Part shown: positions 52,784-60,987 of the stretch, one piece after another
Layout: each line of letters opens with the position of its first letter
Numbering within the stretch: position 1 is the stretch's first letter
DNA from: Bacteroidales bacterium
Lineage (GTDB): Bacteria > Bacteroidota > Bacteroidia > Bacteroidales > UBA932
Assembly (NCBI GenBank): GCA_017549145.1
Contig: JAFYVM010000020.1
Location: 142,879-206,878, forward strand
Direction of reading: 5' to 3'
Length of the DNA: 64,000 nucleotides
Notes under the pieces: model-generated
What the model saw: only the letters and a program-made list of their open reading frames with translations
Told to the model about the DNA's origin: nothing
Databases searched by the model: none
Program-made: the position numbers and the translations under genes

Positions 52784-55281
52784 TATTTTAATAACTCCTT
52801 TAGGTCTGACATTTTGTTCTTACGAGCGGACTTGTTGATCTGTTTGATGTCGCTTCTCTGTAAGAGGGATTTGCATGCGTCCTGTAGGGTGATGATCTCC
52901 TCTAGCTTAGCCAGGTTGACTTCCTGAGTCCAAGACACATCAGCGTTGTCAATATATGCTTCGTAAGCGTTTCTGATATGTCTGTAGATTCTACTTTCCT
53001 TGAGGATGATGTGGTGGTTGTCCACAATGGTATCTCTCAATGAAATAAACTGGATTGTGTTATTCTGTGTGCTGATGATACTGTCAAGCTTTTCCTGACA
53101 GACATCTGGAGACCAGCTGAAATCTGCTTTCCTATAATACTTGTTATATGCCTTCTCTACCTTAGGATATTTGTCCTCGCACGCATCGATGATGCTTGTG
53201 TGATTCAGAGCAATCTGGTCTCGTTTGCCAATAAACTCGAGAGTTTTGTTCTGAATGTTAAGTATGCTATCCAACTGTTTGAGATCTGTACCAATGCTCC
53301 AGTTAAGGTCAGTATGTTTAATGAACTTTTTGTACTCATTTAACATCTCTTTGTATTTGGAACCATTGGTGCGGATCTTTTTGTGGTTTTCAGCCAATCT
53401 GCTGCTGCCTTCAATAAAGAAGAGGATATCCTTTTGAACATCTTCCAGCTTGATGAGTTCTTCCAGATTATTGTCAGGAGACCATGTCAGATTCGTTCCT
53501 TTCAGATATTCCTCATAGCTATCCTTGATTTGTCCAAATTTGTTTTTGGTGTCTTTGATCTGGCTATCTGCATTCTTGATTTCTGCAGACTTGACAAGCC
53601 ATTCTTTGAATTCCTGCTGGAACTGGATGACCAATGTCAATTGCTCGATTGTTCCTGTGAGGTCTGAATGATCAATTTCTGTGATTTTATGTATGTGTTC
53701 CGAATAGTTCGCAAAAGGATTATCAAGAGCATTCTTTGAGATTGTCTCAAAATCTGTGTTATTCTTCTTGATTACTGAAATCAGCTCATTGATCGTGTCG
53801 TAGTCATTTCTTACCCTTCTGAAATTTTGAGGTGTGAAGCTGTTGTTCAGGTCGTCGCAAATATATGTCGGGTCAGTATTTGTCACAAATATAGTCCATT
53901 CGTATGTCTTGTAACCAATGCTGTCTTTGTGCTCAATATTGACGATGCCAGTGAATTTATGTAATGCAGTGCTGTCGTTGGATGGAGTGAGTACTCCGCT
54001 TTCAAATCCTACGATAGGAGAGTAAGACTCATAACGTTTTGCGCTATAGTCTGCTTCAACTTTGTATCCACGTTTGATGGCATTCTTCATTAAGGTAGAG
54101 ATCTCTGCGGAACTTTTGCCAAGGAGCTGTTGGCCAATCAGAATCTCATAGTTGGACCTACATATAGCAATTGCACCTTTTTTCCATTTTTCCTGTGTGG
54201 CCTCTAACCTTTTACCTAATTCATTCGCCTGATCATCAGTGAATAGAACTTCGCACTTGTCATCCTCATTCCACATTGAATTCAAAATGTATTTTTCGAA
54301 TTCTTTATTGTAGAACTTGTGATCTGCTTCCCCTTCCTCATTCGTGATTATTCCAAATGTGGCAAATTTCGGTAATGTATAGCCATCATATCTGTCAATC
54401 TCTGTGAGGAGCATTTGGAATCCCTCGTTATTGACAGCAGGGAAGTAGGACAGATATTTGTATGTGAGGCATACTTTTGAGAGATCAATGGCAGGCATTG
54501 AGTCAAATGGGATGAATCTGTTTCGGATTGCCTCAAGGATGAACTCTTTAAGGCCATCTCCATTACTGATATTTACGATAATACCCTTCTTCTTGAGGTC
54601 CTCCTCTGTGATTTTGCCTTCGCTGAATTTTTGTGCCTCTGCCTCAAGTTCTTTAGTGTATCCATCGCCTGAAATCTTCAGCCCGTTTGAAAGCACCAGA
54701 TTGTTTCTCTCTGCTTTTTCAGCAAGGATGTCATAACGTCCGAATTTCCAGGAACCTGTCATCTGGCCGTCAGAGTTGAACGATCCTTCGATGTCGATTT
54801 CTTTCTTTATGAAGGCATTGAATTTGAACTTTCCCTGAAGTACACCTTTGTTGAAAGACATTTTTACATCGTATGCAGAAGAACCCTGACCAAACGATTT
54901 GATTTTAGTGTCGCCATGAGGGAGACCATCCTGGAATGCACCAGAGTAAGAGAATACGAGATAGCGTTTTGCACCATTTACAACACCTTCGAGTGAGTAG
55001 TCGGCTGTAAGAGGACCGTTTAGTTGACCGTTAGATGCCTGGGCCTTAAGGGTATATGATTCTTTGAGATCCTTTGAGTCGTTCTTTCCGCTGATTTTGA
55101 ATGAACCATTAGCTACCTTGGTGCTGTCAACTATGGTATAGTCGTATTCAAGCGTACAAGGAAGTTCTGCGCCCACTCCAGAGGGGTTAGTGATAGTAGT
55201 TTTCTCCGTCTTTTTCTGCTGTGCGCCCATAGAAAGGCCTACAAATAGCAGACAGGTCAAGAGGGTATATCTTAGATACAT
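52783..55281 (-). CDS. Large secreted repeat protein, function unknown
   Basis: 832 residues. Signal peptide (about 1-19, GLSMGA-QQ). N-terminal third (about 40-190) is beta-rich with MORN-like NGxLxG steps (DGLPHGDTKI, KGVLQGKFKF, DGQMTGSW). A middle region without recognised motifs follows. The C-terminal part (about 570-832) holds four to five tandem helical units of about 57-62 residues, each with a x-W-S core (LTWSPDN, LNWSIGT, FSWSPDV, VSWTQEV) then a conserved L...I..Q....FI pattern and Asn-His. I do not recognise the repeat. First gene of the operon with patB-like, GT28 and YjdF-like genes. Confidence 0.75.
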   Translation of the reverse strand: MYLRYTLLTCLLFVGLSMGAQQKKTEKTTITNPSGVGAELPCTLEYDYTIVDSTKVANGSFKISGKNDSKDLKESYTLKAQASNGQLNGPLTADYSLEGVVNGAKRYLVFSYSGAFQDGLPHGDTKIKSFGQGSSAYDVKMSFNKGVLQGKFKFNAFIKKEIDIEGSFNSDGQMTGSWKFGRYDILAEKAERNNLVLSNGLKISGDGYTKELEAEAQKFSEGKITEEDLKKKGIIVNISNGDGLKEFILEAIRNRFIPFDSMPAIDLSKVCLTYKYLSYFPAVNNEGFQMLLTEIDRYDGYTLPKFATFGIITNEEGEADHKFYNKEFEKYILNSMWNEDDKCEVLFTDDQANELGKRLEATQEKWKKGAIAICRSNYEILIGQQLLGKSSAEISTLMKNAIKRGYKVEADYSAKRYESYSPIVGFESGVLTPSNDSTALHKFTGIVNIEHKDSIGYKTYEWTIFVTNTDPTYICDDLNNSFTPQNFRRVRNDYDTINELISVIKKNNTDFETISKNALDNPFANYSEHIHKITEIDHSDLTGTIEQLTLVIQFQQEFKEWLVKSAEIKNADSQIKDTKNKFGQIKDSYEEYLKGTNLTWSPDNNLEELIKLEDVQKDILFFIEGSSRLAENHKKIRTNGSKYKEMLNEYKKFIKHTDLNWSIGTDLKQLDSILNIQNKTLEFIGKRDQIALNHTSIIDACEDKYPKVEKAYNKYYRKADFSWSPDVCQEKLDSIISTQNNTIQFISLRDTIVDNHHIILKESRIYRHIRNAYEAYIDNADVSWTQEVNLAKLEEIITLQDACKSLLQRSDIKQINKSARKNKMSDLKELLK

Positions 55282-55315
55282 ATTGCTGAATGTTTACTTG
55301 GATCACACAAAACTG

Positions 55316-55323
55316 CAAATATA
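55316..55323 (-). promoter_or_regulatory. -7 element for the envelope operon
   Basis: Minus strand TATATTTG, 34 bp before the ATG at 55281. No convincing upstream box. Confidence 0.4.
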
Positions 55324-55429
55324 TGTATTTTTATTGATATGCTGACCTTTAGGGGCTTTTGTGTATGGAGTTCGGTGGATCTGGTGCAGAGTTTGTTTTG
55401 GCGTCGGCTGTACTTTAATTGTTAGTTTT

Positions 55430-55966
55430 ATGAAACGTCTGATTATGGCGACTCTGGTCGCCGCAATTTTGCCACTTGCTTCTTGCACCAAGGAACAGGA
55501 CACCTCTACCGTTGAAGATTTTGACCTATCCCGCTATTTAGGAGAATGGTATGAAATCGCCCGTTATGATCACAGTTTTGAGGATGGAATGGACAATACA
55601 ATGGCCCGATACATTCTCCAAGATGATGGAAAGGTTGTGGTTCTGAATACTGGTTGGAAGGATGGCAAATTCAAACTTGCAGAGGGTAAGGCTATCTATC
55701 CTGATCCTCAAGATAAGCTGGGTTCGCTCAGGGTGTCCTTTTTCCTGTTTTTCTATTCCGATTATAACGTAATGCTCGTGGATGAGAATTACCAGATTTC
55801 ATTAGTGGGTAGCAAGTCTGAGAACTATCTTTGGATACTTTCGCGCACCCCTGTTCCTGATCAGGAACTGCTCAATGTAATATTGGCAGAAGCTGAATCA
55901 AGAGGGTATGACACTTCAAAGTTGATCTGGGTGGATCAGAGCAGAAATATTGCTGCTTTGGATTAG
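55430..55966 (+). CDS. blc: Blc-like lipocalin lipoprotein
   Basis: 178 residues from ATG 55430; the frame is open upstream but the signal peptide starts here. Lipobox LASC. Lipocalin fold with the YLGEWYEIARYDHSFE signature (GxW), NVMLVDENYQISLVGSKSENYLWILSR in the later strands. Blc-type lipocalins sit in the outer membrane and bind lysophospholipids or fatty acids. Its stop overlaps that of the symporter gene on the other strand by four bases. Confidence 0.9.
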   Translation: MKRLIMATLVAAILPLASCTKEQDTSTVEDFDLSRYLGEWYEIARYDHSFEDGMDNTMARYILQDDGKVVVLNTGWKDGKFKLAEGKAIYPDPQDKLGSLRVSFFLFFYSDYNVMLVDENYQISLVGSKSENYLWILSRTPVPDQELLNVILAEAESRGYDTSKLIWVDQSRNIAALD

Positions 55967-57123
55967 CCTCTTGCCTTGATGCGGTCAATGATTATTGCTA
56001 TGGCTCCATCTCCGGTGACATTGCATGCAGTACCGAAACTGTCCATTGCAATGTACAGGGCAATCATCAAAGCTTGAGCTTCTTGGTCAAACCCTAACAT
56101 TGACTGCAGCACACCAAGTGACGCCATTATGGCACCGCCAGGTACTCCTGGAGCAGCTACCATAGTTATGGCTAACATGCAGATGAATCCTGCAAACATG
56201 CCGAAGTCATAAGGCATACCCTTCATTATCATGAGCGCGAGTGCGCATGCGACAATTTTCAAGGTGCTTCCGGACATATGGATGGTTGCACACAAAGGAA
56301 CGGTGAAACCAGCGACATCTTCGCTGACACCGTTCTTTTTTGTTTGCTCGAGTGTTACGGGTATAGTTGCAGCTGAAGACTGGGTGCCGAGGGCAGTAAA
56401 GTATGCCGGCATCATGGTCCAGAGCAGTTTAAGCGGGTTCTTCTTCGCAAATCCTCCGGCTATACAGAACTGCAGCAATAGGATGCCGATGTGAATCAGG
56501 AAGATTATGCCGATGATTTTGATGAAGACAGTCAGAATTCCAAATACCTGTCCGGCGTATGTCATGTTGAGGAATATTCCGAAGATATATAGCGGCAGCA
56601 ATGGGATGATGGCTGTTTCAATTGTCTTTACTATTATGCTCTCAAAGTCATGAGCCGCATTTTTAAGGGCATCTGTCTTGAGTGCTGCTAATCCGAGGCC
56701 AAGGACGAATGCAAGTACAAGCGCTGTCATTACATTCATCAGCGGTGGTATGCTGACGGTGAAGAATGGAGCAAGGTCTTTGCTCGATGCGATCGTATCA
56801 AGCGAAGAAGATGCATCTATCATTGAAGGGAAAACTGCTGCACCAGTAAGGTAGGATATTGTTCCTGCAAGAACGGTGGAGCCGTATGCAATAGCCACTG
56901 TGATAAGAAGCATCTTACCTGCTCCTTTTCCTATGTCAGCGATAGCGGTTGTAACCAGTCCAAGAATAATCAGAGGAATGGCAAATCCTAGGAATTGGCT
57001 AAATATTCCGTTGAATGTCAAGAATATACGTATAACCCAATCTGGGGAAATCAATCCTATGCCAATACCTGCGATGATGGCTATGATGATCTTTCCTAGT
57101 AGTCCTATCTTGAAATTTTTCAT
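55963..57123 (-). CDS. Dicarboxylate/amino acid:cation symporter (DAACS)
   Basis: 386 residues, eight membrane helices and two re-entrant loops. The GTQSSAATIPVTLE hairpin (usual SSSAATLP) and MDSFGTACNVTGDGAIAIII (usual MDGT...GD) carry the substrate and sodium sites. Likely imports glutamate, aspartate, serine or threonine with sodium. ATG 57123 is chosen: the longer frame starts 17 codons earlier but the family N terminus MKNFKIGLLGKIIIAIIAG begins here. TATCTTTA 27-34 bp upstream is a near -7 element. Confidence 0.87.
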   Translation of the reverse strand: MKNFKIGLLGKIIIAIIAGIGIGLISPDWVIRIFLTFNGIFSQFLGFAIPLIILGLVTTAIADIGKGAGKMLLITVAIAYGSTVLAGTISYLTGAAVFPSMIDASSSLDTIASSKDLAPFFTVSIPPLMNVMTALVLAFVLGLGLAALKTDALKNAAHDFESIIVKTIETAIIPLLPLYIFGIFLNMTYAGQVFGILTVFIKIIGIIFLIHIGILLLQFCIAGGFAKKNPLKLLWTMMPAYFTALGTQSSAATIPVTLEQTKKNGVSEDVAGFTVPLCATIHMSGSTLKIVACALALMIMKGMPYDFGMFAGFICMLAITMVAAPGVPGGAIMASLGVLQSMLGFDQEAQALMIALYIAMDSFGTACNVTGDGAIAIIIDRIKARG

Positions 57124-57203
57124 TTGGCGATGCTTTAGTGTTCCGGATGTAAAGATAAGAAATTTTAATAACACATGATTTCGATTCAGTTTTAGTCAAG
57201 AAT

Positions 57204-57242
57204 AATCCACCCCTAAAAACATGTGATTTTTAGGGGTGGATT
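57204..57242 (-). terminator. Terminator hairpin after the ECF/DUF4252 operon
   Basis: Perfect 16-bp inverted repeat AATCCACCCCTAAAAA / TTTTTAGGGGTGGATT with loop CATGTGA. On the minus strand the arm is followed by TTATTCTT. It lies between the DUF4252 stop (57269) and the symporter gene. Confidence 0.75.
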
Positions 57243-57268
57243 TCATGTAGAGCTTAGTGCAGGAACTA

Positions 57269-57757
57269 TTACATAGAGCTGGCAATAAGCTTCTCAATAT
57301 CTGAACGCATCATTTCTCCATCAATGCAGATAAATTGAAGGCTGTTTCCTTCGGATGCTATAAAAACAAAGCTTTGAATTATTTTCTCATTACCATAGGT
57401 GTATATTTGAAGCGTCTCGCCTTCGTCCTTCACTTCCATCATTAACTCATATCTGCCTTTGCTTATCATCGAAGCCACATCCTGGTTAATGGCGGCTATT
57501 GTTGTCGCATTACTTATATCCAGCATATAAAATCCCTGGAATGTGCTTATGAGTGGAGCGAGATCCATAGAATTACCGTCAGCTGTTTTTATTTCCAGAT
57601 CAGGAAGTTTTCCGATGATCTTGAACATTGAAGGAGATATGTACACAGCCGACACTCCTTTACTTCCTGAATATCTATTATATATATTCTTTCCTTCTTG
57701 AGCTGATGCTATTGTAGCTGATAGAAGTAGTATTGCTAATATGATTATGCGTTTCAT
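57269..57757 (-). CDS. DUF4252-family secreted protein (1)
   Basis: 162 residues. Signal peptide ends ASA-QEGKN. A single DUF4252 domain with the order strand-helix seen in the family: YNRYSGSKGVSAVYISPSMFKII, then MISKGRYELMMEVKDEGETLQIYTYGNEKIIQSFVFIAS. Function unknown; probably periplasmic or on the outer membrane. Last gene of the ECF sigma operon, 8 bp after the anti-sigma-like gene. Confidence 0.75.
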   Translation of the reverse strand: MKRIIILAILLLSATIASAQEGKNIYNRYSGSKGVSAVYISPSMFKIIGKLPDLEIKTADGNSMDLAPLISTFQGFYMLDISNATTIAAINQDVASMISKGRYELMMEVKDEGETLQIYTYGNEKIIQSFVFIASEGNSLQFICIDGEMMRSDIEKLIASSM

Positions 57758-57765
57758 GATATTGT

Positions 57766-58122
57766 TTATTTAAAGATTTCTGTTGATTTTTTTATAACTG
57801 ATTCTGATGTCTCAACCATATCCATTCCTTTTTTTATGCCGTCAGACATTGTAGCAAATGCCTTTTCCAGTTCAGCGTATGCCAGGTATGGATCGTCAAA
57901 AGTATCTTTAGGTTCATTGTTTAGGAGGGATATACTCAAACCTGTAACGATGACAGCGATAGCAGCTGCTACACTTATCATACTATATATTTTCTTTTTC
58001 TTACCGAGGATTCTGGATTGAATTTTATACTCAAGATCGTGAGGGACGACAATCTTCTCATCTAAGGAGATAACTTCCAGCTCCTCAGTTGTAATCTTTT
58101 CTATGTCTTTCAGTGATTTCAT
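57766..58122 (-). CDS. Single-pass membrane protein, candidate anti-sigma factor
   Basis: 118 residues. About 43 cytoplasmic residues (acidic, with EKITTEELEVISLDEK), one membrane helix (about 46-67) after KKKK, then about 50 periplasmic residues. Its start overlaps the sigma factor stop by four bases (ATGA). Size, topology and position fit a regulator of the ECF factor, but no known anti-sigma domain (ZAS, FecR) is recognisable. Confidence 0.6.
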   Translation of the reverse strand: MKSLKDIEKITTEELEVISLDEKIVVPHDLEYKIQSRILGKKKKIYSMISVAAAIAVIVTGLSISLLNNEPKDTFDDPYLAYAELEKAFATMSDGIKKGMDMVETSESVIKKSTEIFK

Positions 58123-58601
58123 ATCCCTAGATTCTTTTTAAGTGTTTTTCTTGCGATGCTGATAAGGACTCTGATGTTTACCTGAGACAACCCGGTGCGT
58201 TGAGAAATCTCATCATATTCCAATCCTTCGATTGCCCTCATTTTTAATACCATGGATTGCTTTTGGGGGAGTCTGTCAATTTCATGAATCAACATCCTTA
58301 GTTTATCTTTTTCTGTCACAGCCTTGTCTGGACTGTCAATATCGGCAATCATGTATTCATGCAGTTCTTCTGATCTTCGCTTCTCCCGTCGCCGAATGAT
58401 ATCTATGCAGATATTTCGGAGTATTGTGATTCCGTATGCAGCCGGATCCTGTATGTTTGAGAACTTGTCGGGAGTTTTAATAAGCTTGAGGTATAGCTCC
58501 TGAACTGCGTCTTCTGCATCTTGTTGCGACTCTAGAATATGGTATGCAACACGATAGAATCGATTGGATAGTGGCAGCCATATTTCTTTAATCTCATTCA
58601 T
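58119..58601 (-). CDS. ECF-type RNA polymerase sigma factor
   Basis: 160 residues from ATG 58601 (a TTG two codons earlier is less likely). Region 2: HILESQQDAEDAVQELYLKL and DPAAYGITILRNICIDIIRRR; region 4: LPQKQSMVLKMRAIEGLEYDEISQRTGLSQVNIRVLISIARKTLKK. It begins within the end of the DUF4252 gene upstream and overlaps the anti-sigma-like gene downstream, so all four genes are one tightly coupled operon. Probably controls an envelope response. Confidence 0.92.
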   Translation of the reverse strand: MNEIKEIWLPLSNRFYRVAYHILESQQDAEDAVQELYLKLIKTPDKFSNIQDPAAYGITILRNICIDIIRRREKRRSEELHEYMIADIDSPDKAVTEKDKLRMLIHEIDRLPQKQSMVLKMRAIEGLEYDEISQRTGLSQVNIRVLISIARKTLKKNLGI

Positions 58602-59103
58602 TTGCAATTTTGATTAAGTCTGCAATTTTTTCTGCACTGATGCTCCCCAGAGCGCAGATCAATGTGTAGTCTTCAGGTATGAATATCATCAAATCATCGA
58701 TAGATTCTCCACCTTTGACTGAAGTTCCATAGATATGGACAGTGTCTTCTTCGTCTTTAATTTCCAGAATTTTCTCAGCATTATTGAATAATTCCGATAA
58801 TTTTGAGTTTAACTCTTTTTGTTTTGCTACTGCTGCATCTTCATAGTTAACAATTACCACTTTGTTAATGCCGTTCAGTATTGTTAAAACAGCTTTATCT
58901 TCTTCTGATTCAGCGGACAGATTGCCGACAACTTTTGCCAATCCCAAACCTAGTTTCCCTACTGTGACAACTTGAACGCCTGAGACGTCTTTGTAGTCGC
59001 TGATGGTGCTAATTATATTTCGTGTGTCTACGTTTCTATTTGCTGCGATACTGGCAAATGAGGTAGTCAAAAGACAAAGTGTAACAAAGATAATCTTTTT
59101 CAT
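58594..59103 (-). CDS. DUF4252-family secreted protein (2)
   Basis: 169 residues. Signal peptide ends SIAA-NRNV. DUF4252-like: TISDYKDVSGVQVVTVGKLGLGLAKVV, then KILEIKDEEDTVHIYGTSVKGGESIDDLMIFIPE. Distant paralogue of the protein at 57269. First gene of the operon; TACCTTTA at 59115-59122 on the minus strand is a near -7 element. Role unknown. Confidence 0.72.
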   Translation of the reverse strand: MKKIIFVTLCLLTTSFASIAANRNVDTRNIISTISDYKDVSGVQVVTVGKLGLGLAKVVGNLSAESEEDKAVLTILNGINKVVIVNYEDAAVAKQKELNSKLSELFNNAEKILEIKDEEDTVHIYGTSVKGGESIDDLMIFIPEDYTLICALGSISAEKIADLIKIANE

Positions 59104-59253
59104 AAAAGTTTGATTAAAGGTAATACATCTGTTTTTAAGCGCTCACCATGATAGACGTTGAAAGGGTTGTTTTGTTAAATGGGATTTTGGATTTTTGCAT
59201 CTTGTGATAGATTATTGTGATTTTTCCACTCTATATCATAAAACTTGAAGAAC

Positions 59254-59643
59254 ATGAGTAAATCAAAGTATTACAGCGTTGAAAAAGACGCGGTCAATCT
59301 TTTGACCAAAATCTCGAATCGGGAACTGACCTTTAATGATATTGATGAAGGGTTTGTGGCCATTCATAATGAAATGAATAATCTGATGAATGAAGATGAC
59401 GATGGTGTTATTGTCCTGTCTGAAGAGACTCCTTTCTGGATTACGGAGTTGATTTCATGGCATTTCATAGAATGGCATCAGTGGCATATGCTTCGAAGAT
59501 TGTCGGTTGAACTGCCGGAGAAATTTAATGAATCTCTGAAGGAAAAATATATGGAAATTGAACGCCTCAATCTGGATGAAAAGTTCCTTGGGGCATGTGA
59601 TGAGTGTTTTGCTATGGTAAAGAATAAACTATTGGTGTTATGA
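59254..59643 (+). CDS. Hypothetical acidic cytoplasmic protein
   Basis: 129 residues from ATG 59254 (a TTG three codons earlier is less likely). No signal peptide. Predicted mostly helical and acidic (NDIDEGFVAIHNEMNNLMNEDDD), with a WITELISWHFIEWHQWHML segment rich in Trp and His, and one cysteine pair far apart near the C terminus. I do not recognise it. Its stop overlaps the ATG of the broken gene that follows (ATGA), so they were once an operon. Confidence 0.6.
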   Translation: MSKSKYYSVEKDAVNLLTKISNRELTFNDIDEGFVAIHNEMNNLMNEDDDGVIVLSEETPFWITELISWHFIEWHQWHMLRRLSVELPEKFNESLKEKYMEIERLNLDEKFLGACDECFAMVKNKLLVL

Positions 59644-59883
59644 GATTTGGTTATGATTGACTGTTCGAGATCTTGGTAGTTGCTGCACTGGTTTATGCGC
59701 CGTGGGAGCTATTTGTTACAATCAGAAATGTATGGTATAATTGGAAGTGTGATTTTTCTGAAGGTGTAGCTTATGTGGGGATAGATACAGAAGGAAGAAG
59801 TCTATGATACTAAGAAAATACAAGATTACAGGCGCAGTCTGATAGATTCTCAGACCTCCCGACTCTATATAGATAAAATCTAA
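59640..59883 (+). pseudogene. Broken small membrane-protein gene (nonsense and frameshift)
   Basis: ATG 59640 overlaps the previous stop as ATGA. After MRFGYD there is an in-frame TGA (59658-59660, possibly a former TGG Trp codon), and the same frame goes on for 48 codons: a membrane helix LFEILVVAALVYAPWELF and IRNVWYNWKCDFSEG, to a stop at 59805. Shifting frame around 59794 lets the protein run on with EEVYDTKKIQDYRRSL up to TAA 59881-59883, 7 bp before the next gene. Two lesions in a stretch of 81 codons look like decay, unless they are sequencing errors. Confidence 0.55.
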
Positions 59884-59890
59884 AATCAAT

Positions 59891-60550
59891 ATGGAAATGA
59901 AATCAAAACTCAGAAGAACCCTCACAAAGGTTGGGGCTGTTCGTTTAAGTCAGATCTGCGATAAGTTCAGAAAACCGTTTAACTTCTGCTGGAAGGCCGG
60001 TCTAGCGATTCTTGCAATTGTGTTTACGATTAATCTTGTGGAGGCATTGGTTGATACGTGCAAGGATCATCTAGGACTTACTCATTATTATTGGGGAGAT
60101 AAAGATCTTGGAAAGAATATCGAAATCCGTCATTTCAGCAATAACCAGGCTGCTACCTATAACAAGATAACAGATGAACGGTTGTCACCAAAGGTACGAT
60201 GGATCTCATGTGTTCCGGAAAGGGATTCCCTGACCGTATTTTGCGATAAGGAAGGCAAGCGTGGCTACTTGAATGTCAATACCGGTAAGGTAGTGATCGA
60301 CGGACAATATAAGCATGCATGGCATTTTTCGGAAGGACTTGCAGCTGTTGTCGCAGACAATGGTAAGGTAGGATTCATTAACTATAGTAATGAGATGGTC
60401 ATCCCTGCAATATATTCCGATATTGAAATGATTTCAAAGGACTTGCTGATGGCAGAGGTTGGCGATGATGATGGAAACCATGTTATTTTCACAACAGATG
60501 GGAAGAATGTGTTGCCGTCTCGAATCAGACCCGCGCATTCACATCCCTGA
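59891..60550 (+). CDS. WG-repeat membrane protein, probably truncated
   Basis: 219 residues. A basic N terminus, one membrane helix (about 36-55), then extracytoplasmic WG/KWG-type repeats (GYLNVNTGKVVIDGQYKHAWHFSEGLAAV, then GKVGFINYSNEMVIPAIYSDIEM). The last repeat stops in the middle (TTDGKNVLPS), and the final residues RIRPAHSHP are encoded by the edge of the palindromic element that begins at about 60530. So the original gene was probably longer. Repeats of this kind may bind proteins; function unknown. Confidence 0.65.
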   Translation: MEMKSKLRRTLTKVGAVRLSQICDKFRKPFNFCWKAGLAILAIVFTINLVEALVDTCKDHLGLTHYYWGDKDLGKNIEIRHFSNNQAATYNKITDERLSPKVRWISCVPERDSLTVFCDKEGKRGYLNVNTGKVVIDGQYKHAWHFSEGLAAVVADNGKVGFINYSNEMVIPAIYSDIEMISKDLLMAEVGDDDGNHVIFTTDGKNVLPSRIRPAHSHP

Positions 60551-60708
60551 CCTCCGCGGGCCATCACGGAAAAGTCAAAAGCGGCTCTGCTGGCGCAGAT
60601 GCCGTTTTTTTGTTCCCCATCTTCGCTTACGAAAGCGAGCTTTCGACGCTTCGCTGGTAAACAAAAAAAGCGCAACCTGAATGGTTGCGCTTTTGACTTT
60701 TTCGTGAT
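60530..60708. repeat. Nested palindromic element
   Basis: Inverted repeats within repeats: CCCGCG / CGCGGG (60530-60535 / 60555-60560); 21-bp outer arms 60563-60583 and 60688-60708 (start ATCACGGAAAAGTC, 20 of 21 paired plus one G-U type mismatch); TTTTTTTGTT / AACAAAAAAA (60605-60614 / 60660-60669); CGAAAGC-GA-GCTTTCG (60630-60645); and AAAAGCGCAACC / GGTTGCGCTTTT (60666-60677 / 60683-60694). A further ATCACGGGAAA lies at 60728. It looks like a miniature inverted-repeat element or a structured RNA. Confidence 0.55.
60666..60702 (+). terminator. Hairpin with terminator character inside the element
   Basis: 12-bp perfect stem AAAAGCGCAACC / GGTTGCGCTTTT, loop TGAAT, followed by GACTTTTTC. The right arm can also pair with the left outer arm of the element, so two folds compete. 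Confidence 0.5.
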
Positions 60709-60872
60709 TCGGTTGGGATTCGGCAGAATCACGGGAAATCCGGAGAAATCCGGCGTTTTACGGATGTTATAAAATATATTTAACATATTGAATAACAAAG
60801 ATATAAGTTAGTTAATTGGTCTGATGTTATAACACTACTAGTAATAATCTGCAGTACTTATTTTCAAGAGAA

Positions 60873-60894
60873 ACCGGACAAATACCGGACAAAT
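60873..60894 (+). repeat. Perfect 11-bp tandem repeat before the integrase
   Basis: ACCGGACAAAT twice with no spacer, 15 bp before the -7 element. GAAATCCGG is likewise doubled at 60735-60743 and 60745-60753. Possible operator or arm-type sites. Confidence 0.55.
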
Positions 60895-60908
60895 TTCGGG
60901 GAAATTAG

Positions 60909-60953
60909 TATCTTTGCCCTTGTAATTAAAAACGTAGAAAGTTTTAATTACAA
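60909..60953 (+). promoter_or_regulatory. Integrase -7 element and 5' hairpin
   Basis: TATCTTTG (60909-60916) predicts a start near 60922. Directly after it TTGTAATTAAAA (60920-60931) and TTTTAATTACAA (60942-60953) form a perfect 12-bp stem around a 10-nt loop, so the message would begin with a hairpin; as DNA it could be an operator. Confidence 0.55.
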
Positions 60954-60987
60954 ACACAAAGTTTAACCACATAAAGTTAGTAGTGTT

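Noticed and set aside
59658-59660. Selenocysteine at the in-frame TGA
   Set aside because: No redox family, no SECIS-like hairpin evident directly downstream, and a second lesion in the same gene points to decay.
60382-60798. 138-residue minus-strand frame across the palindromic element
   Set aside because: It spans the end of the WG gene and the inverted repeats; a translated repeat, not a gene.
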